This document shows positions 10,373 to 21,745 of a stretch of 64,000 nucleotides of DNA, in pieces (the first letter of the stretch is position 1; each line of letters begins with the position of its first letter). The position numbers were made by a program, and so were the translations under genes. The stretch spans positions 496,001 through 560,000 of the forward strand of contig JAWRVZ010000254.1 of NCBI GenBank assembly GCA_037043235.1. The letters run 5' to 3'. The notes under the pieces are model-generated. The model made no database searches. It was not told the origin of the DNA and saw only the letters and a list, made by a program, of their open reading frames with translations. This stretch comes from Rhodeus uyekii (taxonomy: Eukaryota > Chordata > Actinopteri > Cypriniformes > Acheilognathidae).

Positions 10373-12880
10373 GAGACTCTTGATGATTATAATGTGAGAA
10401 CTATGGCTGACAAATGCACTGGGCAAATGCCACTCCTTTGACTTACCTTTTAAAGGGTTAAAGGGACACGGCCCACACACAAACACACCTGTCCAAACAG
10501 TGGCTGCCACATCAGAGAGAGAGAGAGAGAGAGGGAGGACACAGTGCATTGAGTGATGGGCAGTTCACTCGCAGCCACAGACAGGGAAACTCACGCAGAA
10601 AGCAGCACGTCCCATAGAGACGCATTACGTTTACCCACCTCGTCAGCGTGCTGAGAGAACCGCTGTCATATAATTCATTCTCATTTCCTCTTCTGTCCAC
10701 ACACTTCATTGTGAACGGATGCAACCTGGATTCATGACTAAACAAGGGTGGAGACAGGCTACTTCACCTGCAAATGGGAAGTAAAAAGAACAGTTGTAAA
10801 CATAAAGCATTTAAACAATACATAAAAACTCAGTTAGCTTAAGGTACAAGGCATGTTTCCACTCAATGAAGTTCAACGTTTTGTTTTTTTTGTTTTTTTA
10901 TGTACTTGAAGATAATGTGATATGAATTAAATAAAAGGACAGGTACATTTACACTTAATGCAAATGTATCATATTGTAAGTGTAATATATTTTTAAATGT
11001 GCTAAACAAATATATTTAAATACTTGTGTTTCAACAGACATTAATAAATAAGTTTATCTTGAATGTTTGTCAGTACAACTGTATTACAGAGACAATAGAA
11101 GTGATTATCAGTTCTTAATGTAGCTAATTGAATGTAACATAAATTTACAAATTATTACATATTTGCATTTTATTGCAATGGACATTCAATTGTGAATAAA
11201 ACATTACACACCATTTCTCACTTGAGTATATTCTTTTCATAAATATTCTTGACATAAGTACTCTTTTTAAAATGGAAAAGTGCACTTCTTTTTTCCACAA
11301 GATTTTCCACAGCTGAACACTTAAGGTTGAACATTGATTAATCTGATTTACAGACATGGTCTATGAAGGATCTGTGGAAGACAATCTTTTGAAGAATGCT
11401 GATAATAAAACATTCATCAACTTCCATAGTAGGAATAAAAGGGGTTTGGTTTCGTTTCTACAGATGAAAGAAACAAATGAAGTGAGTGAGTAAATTATGT
11501 TTCATTTTTGGGTAAACTAACTGTTAACTATACATTCACGTTAATATTTACAGAAACAACTTTTGATTTTTATATTCTATTAGAAAAAGTTCAAAGTAAC
11601 ACAAACTAAAAATAATAAATGTTTTAGAATGATTTGCAATAGTTAGTTCATTACTAAGGTTAACAAATGAAACCTTCGTGCCCAATGGACACACAAGTAT
11701 TCTTTTACGCGGTAATCGACACAAATGCTTAATCTGCACAGAACACTGCCTTCAGTTAAAGAAAGTATATGTGCCAATTTATTCAGTGTCACTGCTTTCT
11801 CTCACTTGCTGACATTCTAGATCGGTGACGCAGAGAGTGTGCAGGCCTGATTCACGCACACCCCTGATTCACGAGTGCACCATGAGGAAAAAAATGACTT
11901 GAGCAAGAAAGGACTTTATTAAGCGCTTACCTGAATGGAAAAACAGGGGGGAAATCTGCTGCATGGCAAGCATAATAGCTCAGCTTTCAGTGTCAGCAAA
12001 ATATGTGGCTGCAGTATGAATATATAAACAGAAAAATGCAAGCACTGCCCATCAGACCAGACGGACATGCTGGAGAATGCGGCTGCTTTTCCTATCATCG
12101 CACAAGTAATTAGTTTGCAGTGGGATCAAATTTCAGATCTAGTTATTGAGTCATCCATAATGCTTTGATGAGATGTCATTATCTGAGCGCTTAGACAATA
12201 ATTAATTAATCTTTCCTGCTACTCTCAGTATATCAATGGCTTTTTTGGTGTAACAAATTACACCTCTTATATGGAGGAGGCGGAGAAAATGCAAATAGTG
12301 ATGAATTTGCACCGTCAAAATATTTTTTTCATCAGAGACGATTTAACTGATTGCGTATCGGATGGAGCAAATGGAGATTTTCCACCTGTTTTGAATAATG
12401 TACTGGGGATGTTTTTTTCTTTGTATGTTACTTGTGTATTTCTCTAGAAATGCTTGTCTCAAATACCTAGTACAGTATGTTTATATATATTTGGTTACAC
12501 TTTATTTTAAATGTATAGTCAATGTTTTTTTTAAATTTATTTTAAATTTATAGTCAATGTTGTAATAGCTATAAATGATGGATAATTAAATGCAACTAAC
12601 CCTAAATCGAACCATTATCCAACAATAACCCTTTAACCCCAAGCACACGTTTTTAATGAAAATTACTCAGTGCTTTAAAATATAATTACAATGATATAAG
12701 GACAACTTAAAGTGTAAATGGTCATTGTTGTAAATATTTATCCTGTGTCATTATATTTGTGTATTTTCAATGGTTGAAAAGTGTTTTAACGTGTTAAAGT
12801 TTCAAAAATTACTAAAGTTATAAGTAAATTTGCTTTACAAATTTGTTAAGTTTGCTTAAAAGTCATATAGTATGAATTAC
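10373..12880. other. Spacer, no gene seen
   Basis: It contains a short GA run (10515-10535), a half-copy of the AAAGGG..TTCACCC element (11490-11525) and decayed dispersed-repeat words (11520-11670 and about 12486-12560). The 12050-12370 stretch is moderately complex DNA with TAATTA-type words but no recognised product. Confidence 0.4.
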
Positions 12881-13065
12881 TAATACATTTCGAACTAACA
12901 ATAAACGACAGAGATTAACAATAACAAATAACAAATGTATTGCTCATTAAATGTATTGTATGGTCATTAAAAGTACAAATGTATTGCTCATTGTTAGTTC
13001 ACGTCAGTTCATGCATTAATCAACCTTAACAAATGAAATCTCATTGTAGCGTGTTACCGTTTGAT
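12881..13065. repeat. Dispersed teleost repeat fragment ending in a TAACACGCTAC-type terminus
   Basis: The words aaatgtattgctcatt (twice), gttagttca, gcattaatcaaccttaac and aaatgaaatctcattgtag are those of an abundant fish inverted-repeat family. The copy carries an internal duplication at about 12935-12990. Confidence 0.5.
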
Positions 13066-14358
13066 GTTACCCTGCTTCTAAGGACCAACAATCCTCTGAG
13101 CCAACCCCGCCATTATGGTACGCAGAATTATATCAGTTTTATCAGCTCGCAAAAGAATGACCCGATCCACTTTGATGTGTTACAACAGAGGTTTGATCCA
13201 ATTCAAAAACAGATAGAAAATGTTAAAAAGGAGGGAAACCAATCAGTTCATTCAAATCCAGCAGGTCTGAGCTCCACACTTCTGGACCTCCCATTGTGAA
13301 GTCATAATATATTAATCTGACATAGTTATAAAGCTGCACTGAGCTGCAGATATCCAGCATTTGATCAAACTGCGATTCTATCTGGAGTCATGCAGCAATG
13401 CCTCGCTCTTCTTCTGCTTTTGTTGGCACGCAACAAAAGACAAGACGGCAATTATTTTGAGCTTTTGGATAGGTTTCATGCGCCCAACTGTTGTGCTTCT
13501 CGGCCATAGCACTTATATTGCATTCTGCGTGGAAATATATCAATGCAAAACAAGTTTTACATGCAAAAGTTATTATCCCGTCCCTGCTGTGGTGCCTAAA
13601 CGAGTCCAAAGCCTATAGAACGGCGTATCTTTGAAATTTGACCCACCTTTGCCACCAAGTGGCTAAACACCAGTGGGACTTGCATGGCATATGTTCTTGA
13701 AAGCTAGAAACGCAGTGACTAAGCTTTTCTGAACAATAACGCTCTGTGTAAAATGACAAACAAACTACGTCTTGCTGGAATTTAACTCGAATGACGTGGG
13801 CTGTAATTCACTTTTATGGAAACACTCGAACCATCCAACGAGCTAATAAACTAGCGCTCAACCATCTTGGCCTGAATTGTAAACTGCAAACTTTCTTATG
13901 GGTTCAGTGAGAAAGTATCTGGGTTCAAATGCAGTGCTGCAGGAAAATAAAAATGCCTTAGTTGCTAAGTTTAATACAGGGCACACTGAGTTTCGCCAGG
14001 TGCAGACAGATGATTTAGCATAGCCGAGGTAGAGATGTGACAAGGATATCAGCACATTGGTGTGAAACATGATTCTAGGATGCTAGTATACAGCAACTGA
14101 ATTTCAAACAAGTTCTGTGATGTTTGCAAAGGCAAGCCTTGTGAAAAAGAAGTGTGCTAAATATTGCACTTCAAATCTTAAGGGGAATTTTTTTTTTACT
14201 GTTTTTTTTTACTTAAAGATAATAGAATATTAGATCTTTGTTACTACATGTACTTAATATTGGGTTGGGATTAGGGTCTGGTTTGGTTTAGGCTGGGACA
14301 CTTTTAATTATGCATAATTTATAGTGTACTGTAGAGTTAGTACATGTAATGTGTCACA
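13066..14358. other. Complex-sequence spacer, unidentified
   Basis: Moderate-GC, non-repetitive-looking DNA. Open frames of 60-90 codons overlap on both strands (for example 13361-13618 plus and 13388-13609 minus) and match no family I know. It could be part of an unrecognised transposon; there is no positive evidence for a gene. Confidence 0.35.
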
Positions 14359-14586
14359 ATGATGCTATACAAGTGTTATCAAATATTAGTTAAGTATACT
14401 TTCACGACTATGCTTCCGAACGCACTTAAGTATGCTTTAAATGTGCACTAATGATGCTATAAAATAAAGTGTTGTCAAATATTAGTTAAAGGCCGCTTAA
14501 GTATACTTTCACGACTATGCTTCTGAACACACTTAAGTACGCTTTTAAAGTGCACTAATGATGCTATAAAATAAAGTGTTATCAAC
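14359..14586. repeat. Tandem duplication, units of 92 and 107 bp plus a partial third
   Basis: Units begin with atgatgctat at 14359, 14451 and 14558. Each complete unit contains caaatattagtta, gtatactttcacgactatgc and a cacttaagta-type run. The second unit has about 15 bp of extra internal sequence. Confidence 0.85.
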
Positions 14587-14593
14587 TACAGTA

Positions 14594-14684
14594 CAGTAGT
14601 TCACTTATGTCGAGTCACGGTTAACTCGCCAATAATATTATGTCGACGTTTTTGAAGTGGAACTGGCAAACTCCCTATTTGTCT
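14594..14684 (+). mobile_element. pogo/Tigger-like transposon end
   Basis: TA (14592-14593) is followed by CAGTAGTTCACTTATGTCGAG and about 90 bp that match the reverse complement of 31886-31978, including cacggttaactcgccaata and aactccctatttgtc. CAGT ends flanked by TA fit the Tc1/mariner-pogo group. No transposase frame is present and the other end was not found. Confidence 0.55.
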
Positions 14685-15073
14685 TAGCTTTTTAGATTCC
14701 TTAATATTGCCGAACACTAATATCTCGAGCAAATATCTCGAACAAAGTCGTCACTTCATAATACCTAATAATACCACTTTTATAATAATACGTAATCAGA
14801 AATGTCTGATAATAAACACCTGATAATAATGTATTAGTTATTTTTAAATGATTATTCATCATGATTACAAGTGTGTAATTACATTGATATAAAAATACAT
14901 GACACGCAAGTTTCAATGGAAAGGACATCAAATATCATATTTACTATAAATGCTTGTTAGAACACAAACCATATTTTAGAGTTAAAGAATTAATGATGAA
15001 ATTACAGAAACAGATCTGCTCAAAAGCACTCTTAATTTCAGTTTAAACACTTTCACTTAATTGGTTTTAAATT
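14685..15073. other. AT-rich spacer, possibly interior of the preceding element
   Basis: It contains atatctcgagcaaatatctcgaac (14720-14745), whose style resembles the pogo-like end. Otherwise nothing is recognised. Confidence 0.35.
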
Positions 15074-15292
15074 AAAAAGTATGATAGTTTAACCGGTAAC
15101 ACTTTATTTGAAGGTGTTGTGGTTCCAGTGTACTTACTCAAAGTACTGAGCAATATTAATGAACTGCATCTACTAGCAAGTCATGGTTAGGGGTGGATTT
15201 AGGATTAGTTACTTGTAATTTACTGTTATTTCTACATACAGTAACACATCACCTTAAAATAAAGTGTTACCGGTTAAACTTTTATACTTTTT
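15074..15292. mobile_element. MITE with CCGGTAACACTTTATTT inverted ends
   Basis: 15074-15110 and 15255-15292 form imperfect terminal inverted repeats of about 37 bp, each containing gtttaaccggtaacacttt or its complement. The 145-bp centre is non-coding. TAACACTTTA-type ends are typical of very abundant fish MITEs. Confidence 0.8.
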
Positions 15293-16784
15293 CATTTAAT
15301 TGCAATTAAGTAAAAAAACAAAACAAAAAAATCAGTTTGCACTGCAACATATTCTTTACAGTGTATTACTGCTTTAGATAATAAGTGTACTATAGAATCA
15401 CTAATACTACTATAATAGTGATTTGTACAACTAGAACACATTACCAATATGTTAAAACTCATTCAGAACCACAAACACCACGTACAGTTTAACTTTTCAA
15501 ATATGATTTCTAGACTTTTCTAGACTAGATTGTTTTGAGCGGGCGTAGTTTATATCCACAAGCACCTACTACTCCATAATAAAACCATAAAATGGTAGAA
15601 TGCTTTACCTTTCTTGAGTTTTATAGTACCCTAAAACATGTTTACATTTCCTTTGATGGTTGGGCCCCCTTGGCCAGTGAAGTGGAAAGGTCATCACGGG
15701 CATCAGCTTCCTAAGGGTCGCCTCACAGAAATCAGCAAATCTAAACAACTTTTATGGTCTCGCTGGTTATTCAAAAGTCTTTAAAGACAATGTAAACACT
15801 GCTATCTATTAAGAGTGCTTGTAGTGCGTTTTATTTAATATTTTGTTATTGCTACCCCGTCAATCCTCAGTGATGGCTTTCAGTCAGGTTTGCACAGACA
15901 GTCCATGCAGCTCTGGTCTCTTTATCAGGGTTCATGGTCAAATGTCCATCTGAGCGGAGCACAAGGGTCCCTCTGCTTCACTGAGCCCATCTGTGGAGCA
16001 GCATAATGATTTTTTCACGCTGCATTAAGTTAACACTGCACTGCCAGCTAGACAGGCCAAGACCTGGCCTTTAATTGGGGATTTGTGTGTATGTGTGTGT
16101 GTGTACCCAATAAACCTTGTGTTGTGAAGACCAAGACCTTGTGGGGACATTGTTTTGTTTTTTTTCTTGGGGAAAATGTTAAAATCGTAGTTTTCTGTGA
16201 AGGGGATAGAATATACAATTTGCTGAGAATGAAAATGATGCGCTATTGTTGTAATTGATTGTGTGAAGCAAACACTGCATTGAATATCTCGTCATGTGAT
16301 TTGCTATATACAGTATGTTGTACAGAATGTTGAACAAATGATTATGGTGAGTTATGGGTTAGAGTTAGGTCAATTTCGGATTTAGAGGTCACATTGAAAT
16401 GATGGATGTAATTGTGAGGTAATTACTCAAACAATAAACATCAGAATATAGATGACATAAAATATAATATATTATACATTGGCTTTACTGGCATCTTTAA
16501 GTGTAACATTTTTTGGTGAGACTTCAAACAATATGCTTTTGTGGTAAGGATAATTAATGTTTAACTTGTGTATGTTTAGCATTATGACTCCAGTCTTCAG
16601 CGTTGCGTGATCCTTCAGAAATCATTCTGATATGATTTCATATGATATCAGATGATGATGTGAGTTTATGGTATTATTTTATTTTTATCTTTAAGGCCTT
16701 GCGCTGTTTTCACAGCTCTGCTCACCACGCATACATATTACTGAACCCTGATGAACTTTTCTGATTATTTAAAACTTTTTTTAA
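15293..16784. other. Spacer, no gene seen
   Basis: A short GT run sits near 16085-16105, followed by ttgtggggacattg, a microsatellite-associated word common in fish. No exon is recognised; 15840-16080 is mixed-composition DNA without an identifiable product. Confidence 0.4.
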
Positions 16785-16886
16785 CACATTTTAAGTAATT
16801 TGAATTGTTTTGAGTTTTATGAAATTGTTTCTTTTAATTTAGACAAACATAAATTTAACTGAAACTGGGCTGGGTTTTCTATTTCC
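16785..16886 (+). repeat. Dispersed repeat, copy inverted at 21625-21745
   Basis: Shares ttttaatttagacaa, aaatttaactgaaact and attttaagtaat with the reverse complement of 21625-21745, colinear over about 100 bp. Confidence 0.7.
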
Positions 16887-17072
16887 AAGTATGCTTTGCC
16901 ATGACATTTTGAAATGATCATATGAACGACTCAACGATCATATGTTGGCGAGTGGAACATGAGCTTGGTTTGGCTGTGTATTAAGGAGATACATATGAAC
17001 TATAATGGAAAATTACAGAAAAAATTGTCTTCAACATGCCACCATTAACATCACACCATTGATGGCTAACAA

Positions 17073-17075
<3 letters not shown>

Positions 17076-17113
<38 letters not shown>
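17076..17113. repeat. (GT)n microsatellite
   Basis: Perfect GT array of about 37 bp. Confidence 0.97.
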
Positions 17114-17114
<1 letters not shown>

Positions 17115-17649
17115 ATACAATAAAAAATCTCCAAAAAACCCTCACATTTTTCCATGTGTGCATGCAGTTGTCCGTGACTTCACAATGTGTGCCCAATTTC
17201 AATGTGTTTAACGCCAGTTTAGACTTAAATGGCTCTTAGGCCTGATTCATCCAGAGACAATTGTTGTAGACACATTCTACCACAATGCTTTTCACATTCG
17301 ACAGACAATGAGCAAAGACACAAAGCTATAACTGAAAAGAAATGCATTTAATCTCAATGGGATTTAACATCATCTGCTTCCAAAAGAAATGGGTTGCATG
17401 CCTAGAAATGGTCTAGGTCACATAAGAATTCAAAAGCTGAGACCAAATTTGGCATACAAATTCCCAATGTGAATTTGGTATGTGGCACAAAAATCCAGTA
17501 TTACCAAGATATTGTAGATGTGATGAATTATGCTATTCATTACTACGTTGTCCTTTACAAATTACAAAATAGTAGTGCATCACACTCATAGATTGTCTTT
17601 ATGCAACCAGATTTCACAATCGGTTAAGATTTAAGTCCTGTGGTCTGAA
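17114..17649. other. Spacer, nothing recognised
   Basis: Mixed-composition DNA without a supported feature. Confidence 0.4.
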
Positions 17650-17965
17650 CACAGCTTAAGAAAAGAAATGGTTCTTTTAAGAGCTGTTCACTGAAAGGTC
17701 CGTTGGGGAACCAATTATTATTATTATTTTTTCTATGGCATCACTGTGAAATTCCTCTTTTTTAAAACAGTACAGCCATATACTGACAACACGTTGACAA
17801 CCCACTTTAAAATAATGGTTATTTATTTAAATTGATGGTTCCATAAGGAATCTTTAACATGCATGGAGCCTATCCATCCCACAAAACATTCTACTCAGGA
17901 TAAAGTTTCGTTACAATGTTTCTTTGAGGAGCCGGAATGGTTCTTTTATAGCATCACTGTGAAAA
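17650..17965. repeat. Fish 'GGTTCTT..CATCACTGTGAA' repeat
   Basis: The motif pair ggttctttt with ggcatcactgtgaa/agcatcactgtgaa occurs at 17670-17755 and 17938-17962, with ttctttgaggagccggaatgg between. This is an interspersed fish family that I recognise only loosely. Its right end is broken by the next element. Confidence 0.45.
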
Positions 17966-18392
17966 CTACGGAAGCTTGTTTCCGCCACGAAACATAAAAC
18001 ATAATTGCACAATTCTGTTTTTTTTTTCTCACGATTGTCAGTTTGCAAATTCAAACTTTTTTTCTCAGAAATGTAGGTCGTAATTGCAATTTATAAAATC
18101 AGAATTGCGAGATAAGTTATGTGATCAGAATGGTGAGTCAGTTGCAATTGTGAGGAATAAAGTTCAGTTCTGAGGAAAAAAACACTACCTTTTTTATTTG
18201 GGTTCATAATTCGCAATTGCGACTTTATATCACTTGAGTTATAAAGTCAGAGAGGCGAGATATAAAGTATTATTTCCTCAAATTGAACTTTCCACCTCTG
18301 AATTCTGTGAAAAAAAGTCAGAATTGTGAGATAAAAGTCGCAATTACCTTTTTTATTTTATTCCATGGTAAAAACGTGTTTCCATAGAAAAC
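17966..18392. repeat. Inverted-repeat element rich in GCAATTGCGA / AGAATTGCGAGAT words
   Basis: The ends ctacggaagcttgtttcc and (reverse complement) ctatggaaacacgttttt are inverted. Inside, words such as cagaattgcgagat, gcaattgcgacttt and gtcagaattgtgagat recur on both strands, so the element can fold on itself. Non-coding. Confidence 0.55.
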
Positions 18393-19707
18393 TCCCTTTT
18401 GGAATCTTTGTGTAAATGTAAGTTTGGTTGTAGATGTGTTGCATGAAAACTGTTTACATGGCAGACTACATTTCAAAAGAGATTAGTTCAACGGCCACCT
18501 CCAAAGCCATTTTGGGATAAAGAAGCCTTTGCTAAAGCAATGCCTGCCTCATCACCTCTCTCGGAAAACAGCTGTTTTTGGTTCCCACACATCAGCCAGA
18601 CATAGATCTCATTCTCACATCACCCATCTTAAAAACGCAAAAGCCAGAGACGCTCGCGTGTGTGTACACACACATGACAATCTCCCATTACTCCACCTGG
18701 GATACTCATCCTTCTTAACCAAGCAGCACCAATGTCTTGTCCAGGTGATAAATGTGTCTCTTTCTCACCAAAGTCTGGCCATGAATTACTAAAGCCTGTG
18801 GAAACGACTTTCGAAATAGCGCAAGGGCTTTTTAGGGAAATGGTCCCCCCTCCTCTCCTTAAGTTCTCTCACATCCATCGACAACACCGTCCACCCACCT
18901 TTTACACTCTGTCTTTAAACGGGTTATTGATGATTATTCTACAGACCCCTGTAACCCTCTCGCATCTCTCAATGCCTCTGGGCTCTTCTTTGAAAAATGC
19001 AATGGTAGAGTCAGAATGAGGTCACGAGACGAACGGAGGGACATCACGTACAGTTGTGCTCTGTGGATGGAGAACGTGACATCAATAAAACATCCCAAGT
19101 GTGAGGGGTTAAGCTACTTGTTGGGAATAGATAAAAGGATTGATTTTGTTGACTAGATAGCTCTTTATCCCAAAAGCCCTTTTGGATGACCACAACACGT
19201 GTGAAAAAGCCCCGAAAGGTATAAATAGTGTCATAAGTCAACGTCAGATCCAAATGTACCCCATTTACTTTAATGCTCCCTATGCATAAATCAATCATAT
19301 TCCAGGAAAACAATCATAATAATAGTTGTTCATAGTCTTCTTTCATCAAAATGAACAACATGCGCCCAATTGGGTGATCAGAATATGGAATGTTGGCTTT
19401 CACAATCACGACCTTTTTTTTGTTGTTGTCTGCATTGAATAATTTTTGTTTTTAATTAATTATCAATGTTTTATTGTGCACTGAATCCAAAATACATCAG
19501 AAATCAATTTCAAATATACAATGAGTTTAAGAGACAAAACAATTTAACAACTTGAGTCAATCATTTTGAGTAAAAAAAGAAGCAGCTTTTTCCATTTTAA
19601 ATATCTTGTTGCTCATTTGAAAGTTTCCATGGATGTTTAAGGTTATTGATGGAATATATTTTGCCATTGAAGAACCTTTATTTTTGTATTAGTTCCTCCT
19701 TACGTTG
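18393..19707. other. Spacer, no gene seen
   Basis: Open frames at 18529-19019 (plus) and 19044-19313 (minus) match no known family. 18530-19080 is richer in C but shows no splice-bounded coding pattern that I can defend. Confidence 0.35.
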
Positions 19708-19746
19708 CCCCCCCTCCCCCCCCCCCCCCCCCCCCCTACCCCCCCC
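19708..19746. repeat. Poly-C tract, 39 bp with one T and one TA interruption
   Basis: An almost pure cytosine run, able to form i-motif/G-quadruplex structures in principle and prone to sequencing error. Confidence 0.95.
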
Positions 19747-20612
19747 TAGATCCTACCCACCATTTCACCTTGAATATAACAAAAGCCCAAATGGCTTCAT
19801 GATTTTTCTCAGGATTAAAATGTCCAATTTTATAAATGTTGTACAGTATTTCTTCATTTAAAGTAATTGGACACTCATTTGCTTTCCTTACCACCATCTG
19901 ACCTCAGTTTTCTATCTTTTCTGAAACAAAAACTTCAAAACTTCCATTCAGCCAATAGAACACCAGTTAACCTCTGACCCCTCACCCACTATGGCCCTTT
20001 CGGAAGTGGTCTCCTTTATTTTTTTTAGACTGACAGCTATTTGTAAAGGAAGTCCTTCAGAGGGATTGGTACGGAAGGAGGCGAAGCCATTGAGAAGAGA
20101 AAGAGCCTTAACTTGCAGCACTCCTATCAATCTTCTTTTTCTGGTCAGTCCTTCAATATTTGCCAACAATTCATTCCACGTCCTGGTGTTTGCACACTGC
20201 TCATTTGCTGGTAATTAGAAACCCAAAATTCCTCCCCCGCACTTCATCTCAGCATCACCACTACTGATCCAAATCACGTTATCCAATACAACACGCCAAG
20301 TCTCTCTCTTAGCCAAGCTAGTTTGGCATTTCCTTCTGTAATCTTGGTGAGAATCAATCCTCAAAATAATTTAGACTAAATGACATTCAAATAATCAAGT
20401 GCTCAGATGAAGTGTTGAAGTTGAGCCTTGTTAAGCATCCTGAAATCTTAAAGGTATATTCCCAACATAAACAAAGTAGCCGTTTTAATCTCTGCTGTTA
20501 GTTGGTGCACATATGCCTTTTGTTGTTAGCAAACATATACAGTGTATGTACATTTTTATATTATGCCGATCACTTCATCAAACAAATCGCCATATTGGCT
20601 TTTGGTTTTCTC
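19747..20612. other. Spacer, no gene seen
   Basis: Overlapping frames near 19950-20220 on both strands are not recognised. No repeat structure is seen. Confidence 0.35.
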
Positions 20613-20678
20613 GATCCTCGGTTATCTCAACGCTTTATTGCAACCCCCGATGCCATAACATAACCGGGTTCCACTGTA
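20613..20678 (-). mobile_element. Second pogo/Tigger-like terminal fragment
   Basis: Read on the minus strand: TA then CAGTGGAACCCGGTTATGTT, with gttgagataaccgaggatcga about 45 bp further in. CAGTGGAACC..GGTTAT beside TA resembles pogo/Tigger ends. It differs from the 14594 and 31978 pair. Single end only, no transposase. Confidence 0.45.
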
Positions 20679-21624
20679 TTTCAATTCAAATGTATATTAA
20701 ACAACTAATTGAAAGTGATGTTCTCACCCAATTTTTAAGTCTTACGTCCATCTTTATCTGTAATTTAAAAATTTGTTCTATAGAAATTTCGTTAAAGCGT
20801 ACTGCTTTATTTTAAATGCTAAACTAATATAATTTAACTTTCGACACTATATTTTGTAATAATAAAAGTTGCTAAATATATTCAATATAATCAAGTATTT
20901 TATATAAGTATTTATAGTATTTTAGTCAACATATCAAAATAAGTGCACACAAAAAATACTGTTAAAACAGTGATTTAAAATGTACTTCAAATTAAAACTT
21001 TTAATTTCACAAACTTACAAAGTGCACTTAAGAAATACTCATGAAACTTAAGTGTGCTTTTATTTAATAAAAACAAAAAATGCTTGTGAGTACAGATTGT
21101 TTAAATGCTTTTGAGAGAATCCCGAATAAGTCAGACTCAAAAAATTGAGGAAATCAGCAGAACATTTTATATTTGTACTGATACAGTTCAGTTGCTCTTA
21201 ACTTGACATTTTTGAGTTAACTAATTCATACAATAAACTATTTAAAACATTTCAGTTTAAAAATTATAATTTAATCTCACTTTAAATACTTGAAGTAGTG
21301 CAAACTTGGGTGAATTTAACTAGACAAGTCAACTTACTAATTAGTAACACAATGCTTTGATAGTTTTAGTATAACATGGAAATTGCAGAATAAGTAGGAC
21401 AAAATAAAACATTTAACACATATCTGTTCTCAAACTAAGCTCATGATCCACTTGTCACTATGATGGAAACCCTCCAAAAAACAAACAGAAAACAGAACAG
21501 AAGAGAGCATTTAAAAAAAAATTAGCATTACTTAACACTACTAAATCTCCCACTTAACATTAATCTACCACAAAACCCCCCATCATATAACACTTCATTT
21601 TAGCATTTACTCTCCATTTCGGTG
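20679..21624. other. AT-rich spacer
   Basis: Words agtgcacttaag and cttaagtgtgcttt near 21005-21065 recall the tandem unit at 14359-14586. No gene is seen. Confidence 0.4.
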
Positions 21625-21745
21625 GGACATAGAAATCCCTGCTCAGTTTCAGTTAAATTTAAGCTTGTCTAAATTAAAAGAAACAAGTTCACAAAGCTCA
21701 AAACAATGAAACAATCCAGATTACTTAAAATGTTTTTAAGTAATC
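21625..21745 (-). repeat. Dispersed repeat, inverted relative to 16785-16886
   Basis: See 16785-16886: the reverse complement of this stretch aligns colinearly. The two copies are 4.7 kb apart. Confidence 0.7.

Noticed and set aside
13361..13618. Overlapping frames on both strands suggesting a small gene
   Set aside because: No start context, splice sites or family match; both strands are open equally.
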